Source: PALSA-1296 sp038322815
Lineage (GTDB): Bacteria > Bacteroidota > Ignavibacteria > Palsa-1295
Assembly: GCA_038322815.1 (NCBI GenBank)
Contig: JBBQGG010000015.1
Span: 1 to 50,094 of the forward strand
Reading direction: 5' to 3'
DNA: 50,094 nt
Shown here: in pieces, positions 27,695 to 34,821 of the stretch
Layout of the letters: each line of letters opens with the position of its first letter
Numbering within the stretch: position 1 is the first letter of the stretch
Made by a program: the position numbers and the translations under genes
The notes under the pieces: model-generated
Told to the model about the DNA's origin: nothing
Seen by the model: only the letters and a program-made list of their open reading frames with translations
The model's database searches: none

Positions 27695-27826
27695 GAATAT
27701 ATATAATACAAGACTTGTAATAAGAGCTAAAAGGGTGTTACGGTTCCTTTGCAAAGAGGTTACAACATTGCAGCACTAAAGCAATTAATTCGTGTTGTAT
27801 TGTTGTGTAGATCATGAAATAATATA

Positions 27827-28309
27827 ATGAAAATTAAATTACTTGCTGTAGTCATTCTCGTTATTGGTTTTGCCAGTTTTCTATTGATAGGTCAATCTGC
27901 CATTTCGCAGACCGATGCGAGGTCTTTAGGATTAAGTTTTACCGTAGCTGATACCTCTATTAATTGGGAGAAAATGGCCCATGCAGCGCGCTTATCGTAC
28001 ATGAAAGAGGTAGTCATGCCGACAATGAAGGCAGAGTTCATTAAATTTCAACCTAAAGAGTTTGAGCATATGAATTGCAAAACCTGTCATGGCGAGGGAG
28101 CAGAAAATCATACCTTCCAAATGCCGAATCCAAAAATATGGAAACTTCCGCGCTCCAAAGAAGGCTGGGCAAAAGCCGATACGAGCTATATGAGATTTAT
28201 GAAGGGAACAGTAAAACCCAGAATGGCATCGCTTCTCGGCATGAAACCATTCGACATGAAAACCCAAACCGGTTTCGGCTGCGGGAGTTGTCATACGGAT
28301 CAGGAGTAG
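27827..28309 (+). CDS. Exported di-haem cytochrome c-like protein
   Basis: 160 residues with a signal anchor or signal peptide (MKIKLLAVVILVIGFASFLL, then IGQSAISQ). Two haem c attachment motifs are visible: CKTCH at 84-88 and CGSCH at 152-156, the latter only four residues from the end. Between them is a Lys/Pro/Met-rich stretch. A Met near the middle (MKGTVKPRMASLLGMKPFDM) could be an axial ligand. It should act as a small electron carrier in the periplasm, possibly membrane-anchored. It is transcribed away from the TldD-like gene and ends at a good terminator, so it is probably a single-gene unit. No oxidase or reductase gene is close by, and its partner is unknown. Confidence 0.85.
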   Translation: MKIKLLAVVILVIGFASFLLIGQSAISQTDARSLGLSFTVADTSINWEKMAHAARLSYMKEVVMPTMKAEFIKFQPKEFEHMNCKTCHGEGAENHTFQMPNPKIWKLPRSKEGWAKADTSYMRFMKGTVKPRMASLLGMKPFDMKTQTGFGCGSCHTDQE

Positions 28310-28331
28310 TTGACAGTTTACAGATTACATT

Positions 28332-28363
28332 AAAAAAGCCGTGTCTTGGGATTCGGCTTTTTT
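28332..28363 (+). terminator. Intrinsic terminator after the cytochrome gene
   Basis: AAAAAAGCCG and CGGCTTTTTT form a 10-bp stem around a 12-base loop, starting 22 bases after the stop codon. Confidence 0.9.
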
Positions 28364-28382
28364 ATTTCAATACTACTAAATC

Positions 28383-28489
28383 AAAAACCCCGGAAAGCAA
28401 GTTCTTCGGGGTTTTCTGCTGTTAGCTGTTGGCTGCCAACTGTGAACTTTATTTGAGTTCAACCTTTTGCTCCGGCGTCCTCAAGTTTA
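28383..28489 (-). repeat. Decayed second copy of the rplL 3' end and its terminator
   Basis: The segment 28441-28489 matches the last codons and stop of rplL (29581-29627) almost base for base: both read GAACTT(T)ATTTGAGTTCAACC, then (T)TTTGCTCC/TGCGTCCTCAAGTTT. Two single-base insertions break the reading frame. Just beside it, a CCCCGGAAAGC...TTCGGGG hairpin (28388-28412) parallels the CCCGGAAAG...CTTTCCAGGG hairpin after real rplL (29528-29553). So this is a direct repeat of the gene's 3' end, on the same strand, on the far side of the PAP2 gene. Confidence 0.85.
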
Positions 28490-28510
28490 CCTTAAAAGTC
28501 TAAGTGTCAT

Positions 28511-29365
28511 CTAATTCAAGACCAACGACGCTCTTAGTCCCGTTGCTTCAGGCGAGGAGAATACTCCAAATTGGAGGTCATTATCTGATATTTTATGGAG
28601 CTGTGGAATGACAATGCCGCAGGCGGCACCAATTCCAAAACCGGTGATGATGTCGGATGGAAAATGATTAAGACCCAGCATCCTGATATAACCTAAGATC
28701 AAAGGTGGAACTGCTGCCGCAGCATATAGCCAGGCTTTGTTTGCCCCCATTTGAGGATTGTAGTCATCGATGACTTTCGCCATGAAAAATGTCGCTGCCG
28801 CTGCGGAGGCAACATGACCGCTATAGAACGAATTGCGGTTGTACCCATTATTGCGTTCGCTGCGCGTCAGGTTGTCGTAATATACTATAGGGCGAAATTT
28901 ATTTTGAAACAACGGTCCCATCGGGCTGGCGATATAAATACTGAGTGAAACTGATTCGACTTCCAGATACAGAGCTAATATATTCACCCAGTCCTTATTA
29001 ATACGATCACTGAAGAACAAAGTAAGGGGCAGAAGTACCGCAGAAGCATTGGTGATTGTTGCATATTTTTCTACGCCTAAATAATTCGTCGTGTTTTGCC
29101 GGAGAGCCCATGAGTCTATTCCGAAAACAGTCCTATTCAAACCATCAAATTCTGCATCGGTTATCGTGGGTTTACCATGCAACGTCCTGAGCGCTAAGAC
29201 ATCAACTATAGCACCGCCTACGACAATCCCGCCTGTTGACCAGCCATTGATATGATAAATATGAGAGGGATAAGATCTTGCGGAGTCATTTGAGCCTGTA
29301 GGGGAATTCTGTGCACTCAGATTGCCGGCAACCAAAAGGATAAGCAGAGAGAAAGAAATTTTCAT
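28511..29365 (-). CDS. Exported PAP2-family phosphatase
   Basis: 284 residues with a signal peptide (MKISFSLLILLVAGNLSAQ). The three PAP2 phosphatase signatures are recognisable: a shortened motif 1 (NKFRPIVYY), motif 2 SFYSGHVAS, and motif 3 RMLGLNHFPSD with the catalytic His and Asp. Several hydrophobic segments suggest an integral membrane protein. Such enzymes remove phosphate from phosphatidic acid, undecaprenyl diphosphate or lipid A. The substrate cannot be decided. It follows rplL on the same strand where rpoB would be expected. It is flanked by the real rplL 3' end and by a decayed copy of it, which suggests it arrived by insertion or duplication at that site. Confidence 0.83.
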   Translation of the reverse strand: MKISFSLLILLVAGNLSAQNSPTGSNDSARSYPSHIYHINGWSTGGIVVGGAIVDVLALRTLHGKPTITDAEFDGLNRTVFGIDSWALRQNTTNYLGVEKYATITNASAVLLPLTLFFSDRINKDWVNILALYLEVESVSLSIYIASPMGPLFQNKFRPIVYYDNLTRSERNNGYNRNSFYSGHVASAAAATFFMAKVIDDYNPQMGANKAWLYAAAAVPPLILGYIRMLGLNHFPSDIITGFGIGAACGIVIPQLHKISDNDLQFGVFSSPEATGLRASLVLN

Positions 29366-29527
29366 TTTTTTGAGAGTAATTTAAATTCAATTCAAATAGA
29401 AAACGATTGGTTCTTTGCTTCAAAATTACGCTTTTTTCATACTGAAATAGTTATAAAATTTAGAAAATTTGTTACATAATTCACAGGTTACACGACGAGA
29501 TTTGAAGGAACTGCCAAAAAAAAGAAA

Positions 29528-29553
29528 ACCCGGAAAGTTTTGCTTTCCAGGGT
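29528..29553 (-). terminator. Intrinsic terminator after rplL
   Basis: CCCGGAAAG and CTTTCCAGGG pair with a short TTTTG loop, and the A-rich sequence before 29528 becomes a T-tract on the minus strand. It separates rplL from the PAP2 gene. Confidence 0.75.
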
Positions 29554-29587
29554 TTCTGTTATCAACTTTAAACAGTTGAATGCGAAC

Positions 29588-29968
29588 TTATTTGAGTTCA
29601 ACCTTTGCTCCTGCGTCCTCAAGTTTCTTCTTGAGTGCTTCAGCATCGGCTTTCGAAATGCCTTCTTTCACAGGCTTTGGTGCGCCGTCAACGAGATCTT
29701 TAGCTTCCTTCAAACCGAGACCTGTTGCCTCGCGGACTGCTTTGATAACGTTGATCTTCTGTGCGCCAGCATCAGCGAGAATGACGTCAAATTCCGTCTT
29801 CTCTTCTGCTGCCGGTGCTGCTCCGCCTGCTGCAGGCATCATACCGCCCATCATTACCGGAGCTGCAGCGCTAACGCCGAATTTCTCTTCCAGCGCTTTT
29901 TTCAGCTCTGCCGCTTCGCCCAGCGTCAAGCTGGAAATTGAATCTACTATTGAATTAATGTCTGCCAT
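29588..29968 (-). CDS. rplL: 50S ribosomal protein L7/L12
   Basis: 126 residues. An N-terminal dimerisation helix (SIVDSISSLTLGEAAELKKAL) is followed by an Ala/Gly/Met-rich hinge (MMGGMMPAAGGAAPAAEEKT) and the globular C-terminal domain (GAQKINVIKAVREATGLGLK, EAKDLVDGAPKPVKEGISKA). L7/L12 dimers form the flexible stalk that recruits and stimulates translational GTPases. A clear Shine-Dalgarno (AAGGAGAG) lies upstream of the ATG, one of few in this window. It follows rplJ by 74 bases in the usual order. Confidence 0.98.
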   Translation of the reverse strand: MADINSIVDSISSLTLGEAAELKKALEEKFGVSAAAPVMMGGMMPAAGGAAPAAEEKTEFDVILADAGAQKINVIKAVREATGLGLKEAKDLVDGAPKPVKEGISKADAEALKKKLEDAGAKVELK

Positions 29969-30042
29969 AATCTGCTCTCCTTAATGAATAAAATAAATAT
30001 AGTTATAGTTGAAGCTTGACTATATTTGAGTGCGTAAAATTT

Positions 30043-30585
30043 TTATGCTGCTGCGCCTTCGGCTTTTTTCTTCTCGATCGCGTCCATGATATAGACGATA
30101 TCGCGCTGTAATGCTCCGAGCACATTGACGATCCCTGAGATCGGTGCGTGAATGCTGCCGACGATGCTTGCCATGATATCCTTCTTTGTAGGAAGGGCGG
30201 CGATGGTCTTTAGCTGAGTGCCGTCATAAACGGTGCCATCAAGCCAAGCAAGTTTCAGAGCAGGTTTTTCAGAGTTGCTTTTTTCTAAAAATGCTTTCAA
30301 AACACGAGCCGGAGCTGCCGGATCTTCAAAACCGAAAGCAACGGCGGTCTGCCCCTTCATCGAAGCAGAGATCTGATCTGTCAAAAGTCCTTTATCCGAG
30401 AGTGCACGGCGCAAAAGCGTATTCTTGGCAATCTTATACTTGACGCCAGCTTTGCGAAATTGATTGCGAAGCTCTGTTGCCTGAGCGACTGTTAAGCCTT
30501 GATAATCGGTAAAATAGAATGAAGAAGCGGAACCGACAACTTCGGTTAATTCGCTTATTGCTTGTACTTTTTCGTCGCGTGTCAT
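30043..30585 (-). CDS. rplJ: 50S ribosomal protein L10
   Basis: 180 residues. L10 anchors L7/L12 dimers to the 23S rRNA at the stalk base. The N-terminal rRNA-binding domain (FYFTDYQGLTVAQATELRNQ, FRKAGVKYKIAKNTLLRRAL) and the C-terminal helix that binds L12 dimers (GALQRDIVYIMDAIEKKKAE) are both present. rplL follows. The usual neighbours rplK-rplA upstream and rpoB-rpoC downstream are absent, so this pair is detached from the standard cluster. I see no obvious L10-leader structure in the short region before the gene and no Shine-Dalgarno sequence. Confidence 0.98.
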   Translation of the reverse strand: MTRDEKVQAISELTEVVGSASSFYFTDYQGLTVAQATELRNQFRKAGVKYKIAKNTLLRRALSDKGLLTDQISASMKGQTAVAFGFEDPAAPARVLKAFLEKSNSEKPALKLAWLDGTVYDGTQLKTIAALPTKKDIMASIVGSIHAPISGIVNVLGALQRDIVYIMDAIEKKKAEGAAA

Positions 30586-30714
30586 TGGTTCAAATGCCTT
30601 AAGATCGTTGATTTTGCGGAATTAAAAGAATACCGCTTTTTATAGAGCGAGGGAAAACCTTATGAGGCAGGAAAAAGTTCACGTAGTTTGGATTTATATA
30701 TATATCGTAAGTGA

Positions 30715-30771
30715 AGGCTTTAGCCTGCGATGTAGGTATCAAAATCAGGCGTTCATCGCAGCCTAAAGCCT
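30715..30771. repeat. Imperfect palindrome, GGCTTTAG family
   Basis: The arms AGGCTTTAGCCTGCGATG (30715-30732) and 30754-30771 are reverse complements with one mismatch and a 21-base loop. It lies in the 262-base gap between divergent rplJ and the small exported protein, and shares its GGCTTTAG/CTAAAGCC core with the element at 5069-5141. Nothing else recognisable is seen in the gap. Confidence 0.75.
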
Positions 30772-30847
30772 GCGCCGACGGAATGGGCGAACGTCAGCGT
30801 AGAGTTCCTTGTTAAAAACAAAGACGTTAATAACAATCTATATAGCT

Positions 30848-31090
30848 ATGCATAAAACAATTCTATTTCTCGCGCTTGGATTATTTCTCAGCGCATCTGT
30901 CACAGCTAACGCTTGTGATAAGGATAAGGCATCTTCTAAAATGGGTAAAGGCCATTCTTGTTGCACCAAAGGTGCTAAGGCAGCAATGAAAGATGGCAAA
31001 GAGTGCTCGAAGGACCCGAAATGCGTGAAAGATATGAAGGCAAGTAAGTCTACAAAGACTACTGCGAAAAAAGTTGAAGAGAAGTCATAA
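30848..31090 (+). CDS. Small exported Cys/Lys-rich protein
   Basis: 80 residues from the ATG at 30848 (MHKTILFLALGLFLSASVTA, signal peptide). A TTG at 30809 is in frame but would precede the signal peptide. The mature part has about 57 residues and contains five or so cysteines (ANACDKDK, HSCCTKGAK, KECSKDPKCVKD) amid many lysines. The CC and CxxxxxC spacing could bind metal or form disulphides. I do not recognise the family. Small Cys/Lys-rich proteins of this sort recur in Bacteroidota genomes, but no function is established to my knowledge. It has its own strong terminator. Confidence 0.7.
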   Translation: MHKTILFLALGLFLSASVTANACDKDKASSKMGKGHSCCTKGAKAAMKDGKECSKDPKCVKDMKASKSTKTTAKKVEEKS

Positions 31091-31117
31091 ACGTTCTATT
31101 TCTCTATAAACAGAAAA

Positions 31118-31143
31118 GGGACGCATTTGCGTCCCTTTTTTTT
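31118..31143. terminator. Bidirectional intrinsic terminator
   Basis: The stem GGGACGC / GCGTCCC (31118-31135) has a 4-base loop and is followed by an 8-T tract, with AAAA on the other side. It separates the small exported protein from the convergent propeller gene. Confidence 0.92.
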
Positions 31144-31154
31144 ATTTATTAATT

Positions 31155-32441
31155 TTATTTATTAATAATGAATGTTCTAGTTTGAATAAACTCCGGAGTT
31201 TGCAGCCGATAAAAATATGTACCGTTCCGGATATTCCTTGTGTCAACAGTAAATAAATGAGTCCCGGGAGTAATATCCCCGTTACTAATTTGTAAAATAT
31301 TTCTTCCCAAGGCATCAAAAAGGGCAACAGAGCCATTAATTGTGCGATCGGTAAAAACAGAAAATTCCGTTGAGGAATTTACAGGATTAGGAAAATTCGG
31401 CGATAAAATAATGCCGCTCAAATTTGATTTTGCCTGACTTCCGCTTGGAAGTGTTGTGCGCCATAAGCCTGAGCTATCTGTCGAAGCAAAAACTTTTCCC
31501 CCAGAACTGAAGCCGAGTGCTATTACTTCCGAAAATGGCGTTGTGGGGAGACCTGTAGAGAAATCTTCCCAACCGATGCCATTATTCAAAAATCTCCAAA
31601 CGAACCCTTGAGTAATTGAATCCTGTTTAAAATCATCTCGGATTCCTCCACCCAGGAAGAGATCGCCCTGCGCATTCGCAACAAGTGCTTTTACTGTTCG
31701 AGAGCCAAAATCTTGTCCTCGTGCTCCGTTAAACGATAATCCTCCATCTACAGATTGTAATACATGACTGCTTGGAAAACCACTAACAGCGACGTAAACG
31801 TCAGTTTCTGATGTAGTAATAATCGAAGTGATGCTTCCGTTAGTAATGCCTGTTGAGATCGGCTTCCAGGTTAAGCCTCCATCGTGAGAGGCAAAGGCGG
31901 AGTTGATAGTTCTATAATAGATGTTTTTATTAAATGCCACGATCTGCATGATAGGCAATTCATCAGCAGCGTCATGTTTTTTTTGCCACTGAGTTTCGCT
32001 CAATTTTCGCTCCCATAATCCGGCCGTTGTTCCGGCCCATATCTCATCATCTCCCGGAGAATCTTGCTTTGTACGTAAAAAAAGAGCCGTTACCTGAGGA
32101 AGATCTCCGGGTGGTAGCATTACCCAATTTCCGTTAAAAGGGTCGGAAGTAGTATCTATGCCTTTTCGAGATGAGAAATAATGTATACCGGTAGAGCCGA
32201 TTGCAAAACCTGTGATCCCGGTATCAGGGAAGTTTACTACCATCGTCTTTCCTAAATCATTGGATGTAAACAGCCGACTCGCTATGGAAAATATTTCTTT
32301 ACCATTTCCTGGAGTGATCTGTGTTGAACGATGAGTTCTGTTTGCTCGCTCCCATATCTGTGCGTGAACATCAGTACCCAAGCCTGAAAGACTTCCAAGT
32401 ACAAGAACAAAAATAATAATTTGAAAGCAACGATGAGTCAT
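31155..32441 (-). CDS. T9SS-secreted beta-propeller protein
   Basis: 428 residues. The N-terminus is a signal peptide (CFQIIIFVLVLGSLSGLGTD, then VHAQ). Repeated Asp-box or BNR motifs (FTSNDLGKTMVV, ASHDGGLTWKP, QSVDGGLSFNG) indicate a propeller related to those at the left end of the window. The final 85 residues form a T9SS type A sorting domain (LSPNFPNPVNSSTEF, VALFDALGRNILQ, RNGTYFYRLQT). The lipoprotein propeller gene lies 4 bases upstream on the same strand, so the two are probably one operon. The function is unknown; T9SS export is well supported. Confidence 0.87.
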   Translation of the reverse strand: MTHRCFQIIIFVLVLGSLSGLGTDVHAQIWERANRTHRSTQITPGNGKEIFSIASRLFTSNDLGKTMVVNFPDTGITGFAIGSTGIHYFSSRKGIDTTSDPFNGNWVMLPPGDLPQVTALFLRTKQDSPGDDEIWAGTTAGLWERKLSETQWQKKHDAADELPIMQIVAFNKNIYYRTINSAFASHDGGLTWKPISTGITNGSITSIITTSETDVYVAVSGFPSSHVLQSVDGGLSFNGARGQDFGSRTVKALVANAQGDLFLGGGIRDDFKQDSITQGFVWRFLNNGIGWEDFSTGLPTTPFSEVIALGFSSGGKVFASTDSSGLWRTTLPSGSQAKSNLSGIILSPNFPNPVNSSTEFSVFTDRTINGSVALFDALGRNILQISNGDITPGTHLFTVDTRNIRNGTYFYRLQTPEFIQTRTFIINK

Positions 32442-32445
32442 AGTA

Positions 32446-33507
32446 TTATGGTTTTATAAAAGTAAGAATACGAATTTCATTAAAACTCTGATCTCGCTGC
32501 CGGATATAAGCGAGTTTGCCATCCATCGGAGAAAGCGCCACGATGAGACGAATATCATCGGCGATCACGAGTTCGTTCGATGAGATGAGGTTCCGGCTTT
32601 TTAGGTGTATAGTATGGAGCGTATCATAAGCGCTATATACAATAATGTTCTCATCGTGACTAATATCAAAATTTTCAACTTTTAAATTCAGAATAGTAGA
32701 ACGGGCAGAAGTAGTGAGATTCACTTTGTCAACAAAGTAATCAGTAGTTTTTCCTGCATGATCTCTGACATAGAGCGTATTAGAATTGGAATTGAAAACA
32801 ACATTGTGAAATGGAATTTCAGCTCCTCCTATGACTGTAATCGGAGTCCCCGTTGAAGTTGAATCAAAAATAGATATATGTGTACCTGATGAATCTATTT
32901 CATTAATAGTGATTCCGAATGTACCCCCGTTGAGCCAGATGCCGGAACTGATGGCAACACCTTTTACATCAAAATGTGTGACGAGACGTATAGGTAAGGC
33001 ACTGATATCATATACCTGAATGGTCTTGATAGGTTGATTCGATAGTGACGGAGAGCCGACAACATATCGGAGGTCAGGAGAGACAACAATAAGATGAAAT
33101 TGGGGTACAAGTTTTTCAAGTGTTCCTGATTGAGTATGAAACTTATAAAGATCGCCCTCCAACTGTGTAACTATCGTAGTCCCATCCGTAGATAAGTAGA
33201 TACTCGGAGCATAAGAATCGATGCTTCCGGTGGCAGGATCACTTGCCCGAGATAGTGGATCGGTTTTATACGTTTGAGCAATCGAGCCATCGCTATTAAA
33301 ACGTGTAATTGAATAGGCTGTTGAAGGGATCGTTGATGTTCCCGTCGCAGTATAAGATTGGGTGAAACCATATATCGCATTTCCGTCTGCCTGCCACTTA
33401 AGTTCGACTATATCCTGAACCTGAATGTTCTGAGTGCTCGAGTTACAGCCTGCAAAGAGAATTTGTATGAAAAAAAGCGAGAATCCAATAACGAATTGTT
33501 TGTTCAT
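32446..33507 (-). CDS. Lipoprotein with WD40/TolB-like propeller
   Basis: 353 residues. The signal ends in a good lipobox (FFIQILFAGC), so Cys20 should be lipidated. The body shows WD40/TolB-like blade phrases (LKWQADGNAIYGF, TRFNSDGSIAQ, VVSPDLRYVVGSPS, FDISHDENIIVYSA, VALSPMDGKLAYI), each ending in a hydrophobic strand. It lies just before the T9SS propeller gene with a 4-base gap, suggesting a membrane-bound and a secreted partner made together. No enzyme motif is seen. It could bind peptides or glycans, as TolB-like propellers often do, but this is inference. Confidence 0.78.
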   Translation of the reverse strand: MNKQFVIGFSLFFIQILFAGCNSSTQNIQVQDIVELKWQADGNAIYGFTQSYTATGTSTIPSTAYSITRFNSDGSIAQTYKTDPLSRASDPATGSIDSYAPSIYLSTDGTTIVTQLEGDLYKFHTQSGTLEKLVPQFHLIVVSPDLRYVVGSPSLSNQPIKTIQVYDISALPIRLVTHFDVKGVAISSGIWLNGGTFGITINEIDSSGTHISIFDSTSTGTPITVIGGAEIPFHNVVFNSNSNTLYVRDHAGKTTDYFVDKVNLTTSARSTILNLKVENFDISHDENIIVYSAYDTLHTIHLKSRNLISSNELVIADDIRLIVALSPMDGKLAYIRQRDQSFNEIRILTFIKP

Positions 33508-33623
33508 TCTTTTCTATATTATTATAGTAAGACACGGAAAGTAATAACATTGTTACAGAAGAAAAGTCTCTAAAAAGTCTGAACTGCAAAGTCTCAATGT
33601 TCGTCATCGCTCTGACTTCGTCG

Positions 33624-33631
33624 TATTTTTG
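33624..33631 (+). promoter_or_regulatory. Possible Bacteroidota-type -7 element
   Basis: TATTTTTG matches TAnnTTTG and lies 28 bases before the ATG at 33659, a sensible distance for a short leader. No clear -33 box is seen. Confidence 0.35.
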
Positions 33632-33658
33632 CAACGTAATCTTAAACAGAAAAAAAAT

Positions 33659-34642
33659 ATGCATGCAATAATTCCGGTTGCCGGAGTAGGTTCGAGGCTT
33701 CGTCCTCATACATATACCTTGCCAAAGGTATTGCTGAATGTTGCCGGGAAACCGATCTTAGGCCACATATTGGATAGGCTCCGCGATGACGGAGTGACAA
33801 GCGCAACCATTGTTGTCGGTTATATGGGCAATCTTGTCGAAAAATACGTGCGGACACATCATCATGATCTCGAAGTGAATTTTGTAACTCAGGATGAGCT
33901 TTTGGGATTGGGACATTCGATTTGGGTTGCAAGAGATTCATTTCCCAAAAAGGGCGAGCCTCTTCTTATTATTTTAGGTGATACGATCTTTGATGTAGAT
34001 CTCAAATCAGTATTTGCTTCCGACGTTAATTCGCTCGGAGTGAAGGTTGTTGATGATCCTCGCCGTTTCGGCGTTGCAGAATTATCCGGGAGTTTTATTT
34101 CGCGCCTCGTTGAAAAACCGGATAATCCAACAACGAATCTTGCTGTTGTGGGTCTATATTTTATTAAGCACCCTGATATTCTATTGGAATCCTTAAATGC
34201 GATAGTTGCCGGTGATAAACGCACGAAAGGCGAGTACCAGCTTACCGATGCCTTGCAGATGATGATTCAAAAAGGTGAGAAATTTACCACCTTTACCGTC
34301 GATGCATGGTATGATTGCGGGAAACCTGAAACACTTCTGAGTACGAATCGCCATCTTCTTGAAAAGAAATCGAAAGTGCGTGAGATCCATGGCGTAGTAA
34401 CTATTCCGCCGGTCTATATTGGTGCGAATGCTGAAATCGCGAATTCCATTATTGGTCCGTATGCAACGATCGGCGAAGGAGCTCGCGTAACAGATTCGAT
34501 CATTCGCAATAGTATTATTGGAGACGAATCTGCAGTTAGTGGTGTTCTTTTAGACAATTCGATCGTAGGAAATAATGGCGCTGTCAAAGGCGGTTTCAAA
34601 CGTGTGAATGCCGGCGATTCATCCGAAGTCGATTTTCAATAA
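33659..34642 (+). CDS. Sugar-phosphate nucleotidyltransferase
   Basis: 327 residues from the ATG at 33659 (a TTG at 33629 would add a tail before the nucleotide-binding motif). The signature for NTP binding is near the N-terminus (AGVGSRLRPHTYTLPKVLL, residues 8-26), followed by LIILGDTIFD with the metal Asp and VEKPDNPTTNLA. The family activates hexose-1-phosphates with NTP (RmlA/GlmU/RfbA-type). The C-terminal quarter has left-handed beta-helix hexapeptides (VYIGANAEIANSIIGPYATI, then GEGARVTDSIIRNSIIGDE). It could be glucose-1-phosphate thymidylyltransferase of the long type or a mannose/glucose-1-phosphate nucleotidyltransferase; the nucleotide and sugar cannot be told from sequence alone. 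It is followed by a large palindrome before metK. Confidence 0.87.
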   Translation: MHAIIPVAGVGSRLRPHTYTLPKVLLNVAGKPILGHILDRLRDDGVTSATIVVGYMGNLVEKYVRTHHHDLEVNFVTQDELLGLGHSIWVARDSFPKKGEPLLIILGDTIFDVDLKSVFASDVNSLGVKVVDDPRRFGVAELSGSFISRLVEKPDNPTTNLAVVGLYFIKHPDILLESLNAIVAGDKRTKGEYQLTDALQMMIQKGEKFTTFTVDAWYDCGKPETLLSTNRHLLEKKSKVREIHGVVTIPPVYIGANAEIANSIIGPYATIGEGARVTDSIIRNSIIGDESAVSGVLLDNSIVGNNGAVKGGFKRVNAGDSSEVDFQ

Positions 34643-34655
34643 TGTTTTTTTTGAG

Positions 34656-34773
34656 TGTCATTGCGAGAAGTCGCGAAGCGACGACGAAGCAATCCCCTGA
34701 GGATTGTAAGACAACTCTCTCTTTGAACCTCAGGGGATTGCTTTGACGGGCTGAAGCCCTTCTCGCAATGACA
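34656..34773. repeat. Long nested palindrome, CCTCAGGGGATT family
   Basis: The outer arms (34656-34670 and 34759-34773, TGTCATTGCGAGAAG and its complement) are exact over 15 bases. The inner arms (34689-34702 and 34728-34741, GCAATCCCCTGAGG and its complement) are exact over 14 bases. It fills the gap before metK. The inner core recurs at 37852-37902 and 42576-42623. Confidence 0.85.
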
Positions 34774-34821
34774 TATTAATATAATTTTTTTTATTTTACA
34801 TTTTTAATTTTACATTCGTAA

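Noticed and set aside
28388..28412. Second terminator after the cytochrome gene
   Set aside because: It belongs to the decayed rplL 3'-end copy and is better read as part of that duplicated segment than as a separate site.
30586..30710. L10-type autoregulatory leader before rplJ
   Set aside because: I could not find a convincing kink-turn or stem pattern in this short gap; a covariance-model search would be needed.
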